Shown: positions 61,110 through 64,000 of the stretch, piece by piece
Layout of the letters: each line of letters starts with the position of its first letter
Position numbering within the stretch: position 1 is the stretch's first letter
Source of the DNA: Leptothermofonsia sp049200465
Lineage (GTDB): Bacteria > Cyanobacteriota > Cyanobacteriia > Leptolyngbyales > Leptolyngbyaceae
Length of the DNA: 64,000 nucleotides
Reading direction: 5' to 3'
NCBI RefSeq assembly: GCF_049200465.1
Contig: NZ_CP120836.1
Location: 992,001 to 1,056,000, forward strand
Notes under the pieces: generated by a model
Databases searched by the model: none
Seen by the model: only the letters and a program-made list of their open reading frames with translations
What the model was told of the DNA's origin: nothing
Program-made: the position numbers and the translations under genes

Positions 61110-61215
61110 GCCGCCAGGTTGCTTAGGACATTAGCTTTAAGGAAGTGTGGGGGCTTCGCCTCCAGCCAGGGGTTCCACCCCTGCATTCTGTCCTGGGCCT
61201 GATGGCTGTAGCTAT
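61106..61215. repeat. A-type repeat, second subtype, second of the pair
   Basis: From TATAGCCGCCAGGTTGC to GCCTGATGGCTGTAGCTAT. It belongs to the subtype seen at 29572 and shares the terminal TATA with the preceding copy. Confidence 0.9.
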
Positions 61216-61248
61216 CGGATTTGGACCTCAAGAGACTTGTGTTTGAAT

Positions 61249-61268
61249 ACATGAATAAATGTTCATGT
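61249..61268. promoter_or_regulatory. SmtB/ArsR-type operator upstream of the metallothionein
   Basis: ACATGAA-N6-TTCATGT is a perfect dyad about 35 bp before the start codon. It resembles the 12-2-12 imperfect palindromes bound by zinc-sensing SmtB. Binding would block transcription until zinc is in excess. No smtB gene is adjacent. Confidence 0.7.
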
Positions 61269-61303
61269 GTTAAGGTTGTAAGAGATGAATCGAGGAAAAA
61301 GCC

Positions 61304-61471
61304 ATGACAACTGTGACTCAAATGAAATGCGCCTGTGAATCTTGTCTTTGCGTCGTTTCCCTATCAGACGCCGTGATGAAGGATGGCAAACCCTACTGTG
61401 GTGAAGCCTGTGCCAATGGCCACCCCAATGGGCAGGGTTGTGGCCATACTGGTTGTGAATGCAGTGCCTAA
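61304..61471 (+). CDS. smtA: SmtA-type metallothionein
   Basis: A 55-residue zinc/cadmium-binding protein, read directly from the sequence. It has nine cysteines at 9, 11, 14, 16, 32, 36, 46, 51 and 53 and histidines at 40 and 48. The first six cysteines (CACESCLC, then CGEAC) and H40 are at the same positions as in Synechococcus SmtA; the last three and the second histidine are shifted by one residue. It binds excess zinc or cadmium in the cytosol. GAGG about 10 nt upstream supports the start. Own operator upstream and strong terminator downstream, so monocistronic. Unlike SmtA of Synechococcus, no C-terminal histidine is present. Confidence 0.95.
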   Translation: MTTVTQMKCACESCLCVVSLSDAVMKDGKPYCGEACANGHPNGQGCGHTGCECSA

Positions 61472-61500
61472 CTACAAGATCGCGAGTATCAGCTCCTCAG

Positions 61501-61529
61501 ATCCCCGATTTTTGGCAAAAATCGGGGAT
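61501..61529 (+). terminator. Terminator of the metallothionein gene
   Basis: ATCCCCGATTTTT, loop GGC, then its exact 13-base complement, followed by TTTTTCTC. Confidence 0.9.
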
Positions 61530-61942
61530 TTTTCTCTTATGAAACCTTTGCTCATGTTCACATCTGTTGTTGTCGTTTGTAGGGACGTTGGATGGAACGT
61601 CTCTACGAAGTTCCATCTATATGGTCTAGAAACACTACCGAAGTTTTTTTCACCCGATTGGGCGACTTAATCTTCTCGATTTATTCTCGATTCCTCCCTA
61701 TTCTGAAGTTATTGGCTCAGATGTTTCTATAGCAGGTGTCAGATGCCCGATATCAGGTGCCAGGGTAAAAGGACGGTGTAATAAGGTTTTGCGCTTGCCA
61801 GCCCGTCCTGCCCCTTATGGCTGTAGCCTGTATCTCTACAAATGGCACAGGCAGGCCGTTATAGGGCTCATCCAGATTTGTTTTCTGAGTCACCGTACAT
61901 CACCTGTATTTTTCATTCGCCACAAAAAAGGAGATTGAGACG
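61530..61942. other. Intergenic region
   Basis: No gene or named repeat recognised in about 410 bp. A few short direct repeats (CAGGTGTCAG / CAGGTGCCAG) occur near 61730-61770. Confidence 0.5.
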
Positions 61943-62242
61943 ATGAACCGCACATTCGTGGTTGGAATTTCTGTTGCGCTGTTGTCTACCCTAACGGCTC
62001 CCGGTGCAAATGCTGAAACTCGTGTAGAAGCGCAACTGCGGCTAACTCACCCTAACCATATCGCTGTTAATCATCCAGTACAGCCAACTAAAGGTTCCAG
62101 CCAGAAAAAAGTAAACTCAACCAGTGAGCAAGTTCACCAATCGAATTCTGAAACTGAAAATAAGTTGTCGGAACGCGATCGCATCATTCAAGAGTACAGA
62201 ACCCAAACAGTGATTCCTGTGCAAGTGATTCCTGCGCAATAG
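61943..62242 (+). CDS. Small secreted hypothetical protein
   Basis: A 99-residue protein with a clear signal peptide (MNRTFVVGISVALLSTL ... GANAE, cleavage after about residue 24). The mature part is hydrophilic, rich in Gln, Ser, Asn and Glu, and probably disordered. The last ten residues, VIPVQVIPAQ, come from a 15 bp tandem duplication (62210-62239). AGGAG 11 nt before the ATG supports the start. Function unknown. Confidence 0.75.
   Translation: MNRTFVVGISVALLSTLTAPGANAETRVEAQLRLTHPNHIAVNHPVQPTKGSSQKKVNSTSEQVHQSNSETENKLSERDRIIQEYRTQTVIPVQVIPAQ
62210..62239. repeat. 15 bp tandem duplication at a gene end
   Basis: GTGATTCCTGTGCAA is followed by GTGATTCCTGCGCAA, one mismatch. It encodes VIPVQ-VIPAQ. 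Confidence 0.85.
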
Positions 62243-62379
62243 TAGAACGAGCTGTTTAGATAACCCATTTGGGTTAGGGCGATCGCTCTTCCCAGAGGCA
62301 AGATCAGGTTTGCACATCTGGAAGAATCCAAATCAAACCTGTCAACGTATTCTGAACCAGAACATTTCAAGCAACGATT

Positions 62380-63438
62380 ATGCAAACAAAATTGTCTGAA
62401 AATGAAGTCATGTCCGCGCCTCAATCTACTGATACACCTCCGCCTCAGATGGTTGTATTGCAAATGGCTACAGCCTATTGGGTATCGCAAAGCATTTATG
62501 CGGCTGCCAAACTAGGAATTGCTGATTGGTTGAAGGAAGGTGCAAAAAGTTGTGAGGAACTGGCAACTATCAGTGGAACCGATGAGCAAGCTCTTTACCG
62601 ACTGTTGCGGGCTTTAGCCAGTGTGGGCATTTTTGCTGAAACAGAATCTCGACAATTTGTGCTGACGCCATTAGCAAACTGTTTGCGAAGTGATGTTTCT
62701 GATTCAGTCAGGGATGCATCGATCATGATGGGCGATCGCGAACATTACAACAGTTGGGGTAATATTTTGCACAGCATCAAAACCGGTGAAAGCGGATTTG
62801 AAAATCTGTTTGGCATGAATATTTTTGAATACTACAGCCGCAATCCCGAACCGGCAGAGGTATTTGACCGGGCAATGACCAGCTTTTCAAGTTCAGAAAT
62901 TCCTGCCATTGTAGCCAGTTATGATTTCTCTTCCATTCGTCAACTGGTCGATGTAGCTGGTGGTCATGGCAGCTTACTAACAACCATTCTTCAAGCTAAT
63001 CCCCAAATGGAAGGGATTTTATTTGATCTGCCGGAGGTGATTGAACGGGCAAAGTCGGCGATCGCCCAGGATGTTGCCAATCGTGTTCAACTGGTGACTG
63101 GAAGCTTCTTTGAGTCGGTACCAGCAGGCGCTGACGCCTACATGCTGAAGCACATTATCCATGATTGGGATGACGAACGGTCCATTACAATCTTGAAAAA
63201 CTGTCACAAAGCAATGGCAGATAATGGTCGAGTATTGGTGATGGAGCAGGTTATTCCCCCCGGGAATACTCCATTTATGGGTAAACTGCTGGATGTCAAC
63301 ATGCTGGTCATGTGTCCCGGTGGAAAAGAACGGACCGAGGTTGAATACCAGGCTCTATTTGAAGCGGCAGGATTCAGGTTGACCCGAATCGTTCCGACCC
63401 AGACCTTCGTCAGTGTGGTTGAAGGCTTGAAGATCTAG
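62380..63438 (+). CDS. SAM-dependent O-methyltransferase (family 2)
   Basis: A 352-residue methyltransferase of the plant-caffeate/hydroxyindole type. An N-terminal winged-helix dimerisation domain (MATAYWVSQSIYAAAKLGIAD to about residue 110) is followed by a Rossmann core with DVAGGHGSLLTTIL (SAM site), FDLPEVIE, and LKHIIHDWDDERSITIL, where the histidine is the catalytic base. Such enzymes act in secondary metabolism on hydroxyl groups; the substrate is open and no biosynthetic genes are adjacent. The start may be ATG 62380 or ATG 62410. Its TAG stop belongs to a CTAG that begins the IS630-type remnant. Confidence 0.9.
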   Translation: MQTKLSENEVMSAPQSTDTPPPQMVVLQMATAYWVSQSIYAAAKLGIADWLKEGAKSCEELATISGTDEQALYRLLRALASVGIFAETESRQFVLTPLANCLRSDVSDSVRDASIMMGDREHYNSWGNILHSIKTGESGFENLFGMNIFEYYSRNPEPAEVFDRAMTSFSSSEIPAIVASYDFSSIRQLVDVAGGHGSLLTTILQANPQMEGILFDLPEVIERAKSAIAQDVANRVQLVTGSFFESVPAGADAYMLKHIIHDWDDERSITILKNCHKAMADNGRVLVMEQVIPPGNTPFMGKLLDVNMLVMCPGGKERTEVEYQALFEAAGFRLTRIVPTQTFVSVVEGLKI

Positions 63439-63800
63439 TAGTCTACCACGATAGTTTTGACAGGCAGGCTGGGGTCAGAGAAGCTGGAGAAAACCCAGGA
63501 ACTCTTATGCCAGAAAAGTCCATTGTGACACTGACTGCTGAGGAGCGTCAGCAACTGCTTGAGATCACGCATGAAAATGAGGTTTCTGCCAGAAGGTTCA
63601 AATGGGCTCAGATTCTGCTGTTATAGCTCTATGCGGGACACCGGGATAACACCGGTGCCCAAATGCTGTACGTGGGAGAATCAACGGTTCATCAAACTCG
63701 ACAAAAATTTGTCGATGGTGCCGTTGAGTTTGCCCTGCGTGAAGCGCCTCGTTTAGGAGGTAAGCAGAAACTTGATGGCAAAGCAGAAGCCTTTGAACTA
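63435..63800 (+). pseudogene. IS630-family transposase remnant with left end
   Basis: From ATG 63507 the translation gives MPEKSIVTLTAEERQQLLEI then RFKWAQILLL, a stop (TAG) and, in the same frame, VGESTVHQTRQKFVDGAVEF. It continues to GGKQKLDGKAEAF. This is the helix-turn-helix N-terminus of an IS630-type transposase, but the DDE catalytic domain is absent. The inferred left end CTAGTAGTCTACCACGATAG (63435-63454) resembles the ends of the 104 bp element at 52127. Confidence 0.85.
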
Positions 63801-63877
63801 GAGCATAGTCAAAATGATGGTCGCTTTGCCAGATTCCCAAGATGCTGGTAATGTTCTAGACATGGGGATCGATGAAG

Positions 63878-64000
63878 TCAAACAGCCCGCCCAAACTCGT
63901 AGCGATTGATGAACAATCCAATCACGATGTCATGCAGCCATTCGGACTTGGAGAAGCAGATGGTTTTGCGAGAGCTAATCGCTTAATTCGCGTTCGTAAC
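63878..64000 (-). pseudogene. IS1-family transposase C-terminal fragment
   Basis: The minus strand encodes RKTICFSKSEWLHDIVIGLF followed by INRYEFG, then AV and a stop, the C-terminus of the IS1 transposase. Upstream, LRTRIKRLAL continues the match in another frame, so a one-base shift lies near 63968. The fragment runs off the window edge and abuts the IS630 remnant. Confidence 0.8.

Overview
The window reads as chromosome of a filamentous, probably non-heterocystous cyanobacterium. The reasons are the frequent GCGATCGC (HIP1-type) octamers, the gltA-ndhA-ndhI-ndhG-ndhE arrangement, a three-domain 30S S1 protein beside nrdR, a CyaC-type adenylate cyclase, an SmtA-type metallothionein, and heptanucleotide tandem repeats. 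Genus cannot be fixed from the sequence alone; the organisation would suit a Leptolyngbya- or Oscillatoria-like strain.

Layout. 0.7-8.3 kb is a signalling block. On the minus strand it holds a histidine kinase, an OmpR-type regulator, a receiver-only paralogue and a HAMP sensor that stops just before its kinase domain. These are followed by a lone receiver, a PadR-like regulator and, on the plus strand, a second kinase paralogous to the first. 8.8-17.6 kb holds housekeeping genes on the minus strand (pcrA, a PAS kinase, metK, a HAD phosphatase, rpsA, nrdR). 18.7-22.2 kb is the very large receiver/GAF/kinase/receiver/adenylate cyclase protein CyaC. 22.3-31.2 kb has rpsD, yidD, panB, a seven-repeat beta-propeller protein, ahcY, an SDR epimerase and a GNAT-like protein. 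31.4-34.9 kb has a 57-residue cysteine-containing small protein lying downstream of a two-gene operon made of an ethylene-receptor-like kinase and a receiver-PAS kinase. 35-39.7 kb has S-formylglutathione hydrolase, an orphan sugar ABC permease, a frameshifted egtB and egtC. 40.1-51.2 kb is an exopolysaccharide cluster (three GT4, one GT2, a polymerase/ligase-like membrane protein, and Wza- and Wzc-like proteins). 53-60.9 kb has gltA, ndhAIGE, NAD kinase and eno. 61.2-64 kb has an SmtA-type metallothionein with an SmtB-like operator, a small secreted protein, an O-methyltransferase and two decayed transposase fragments (IS630 and IS1 type).

Repeats are a conspicuous property of the window. 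At least eleven full or partial copies of a ~105-116 bp palindromic element with TATAGC...GCTATA ends (called A here) and five copies of a ~106-116 bp element (called B) sit between genes, with one A/B chimera. An 81 bp IS-derived element has a perfect 9 bp target duplication, and a 104 bp element resembles the end of the IS630 remnant. Heptamer arrays occur at six places, three of them inside egtB. At least ten two-copy tandem duplications of 10-20 bp are scattered through spacers and genes. Three genes appear to take their stop codon from the end of an abutting repeat.

How the genes work together. The largest share of the window is signal transduction: six histidine kinases including CyaC, one kinase-less sensor and several receivers. 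The most unusual pieces are the kinase-less sensor paired with a regulator lacking an output domain, and the ethylene-receptor-like operon with its small downstream protein. The exopolysaccharide cluster, the ergothioneine genes and the metallothionein fit a surface-living, stress-exposed phototroph. All functional calls come from motif reading by eye; no database search was run.
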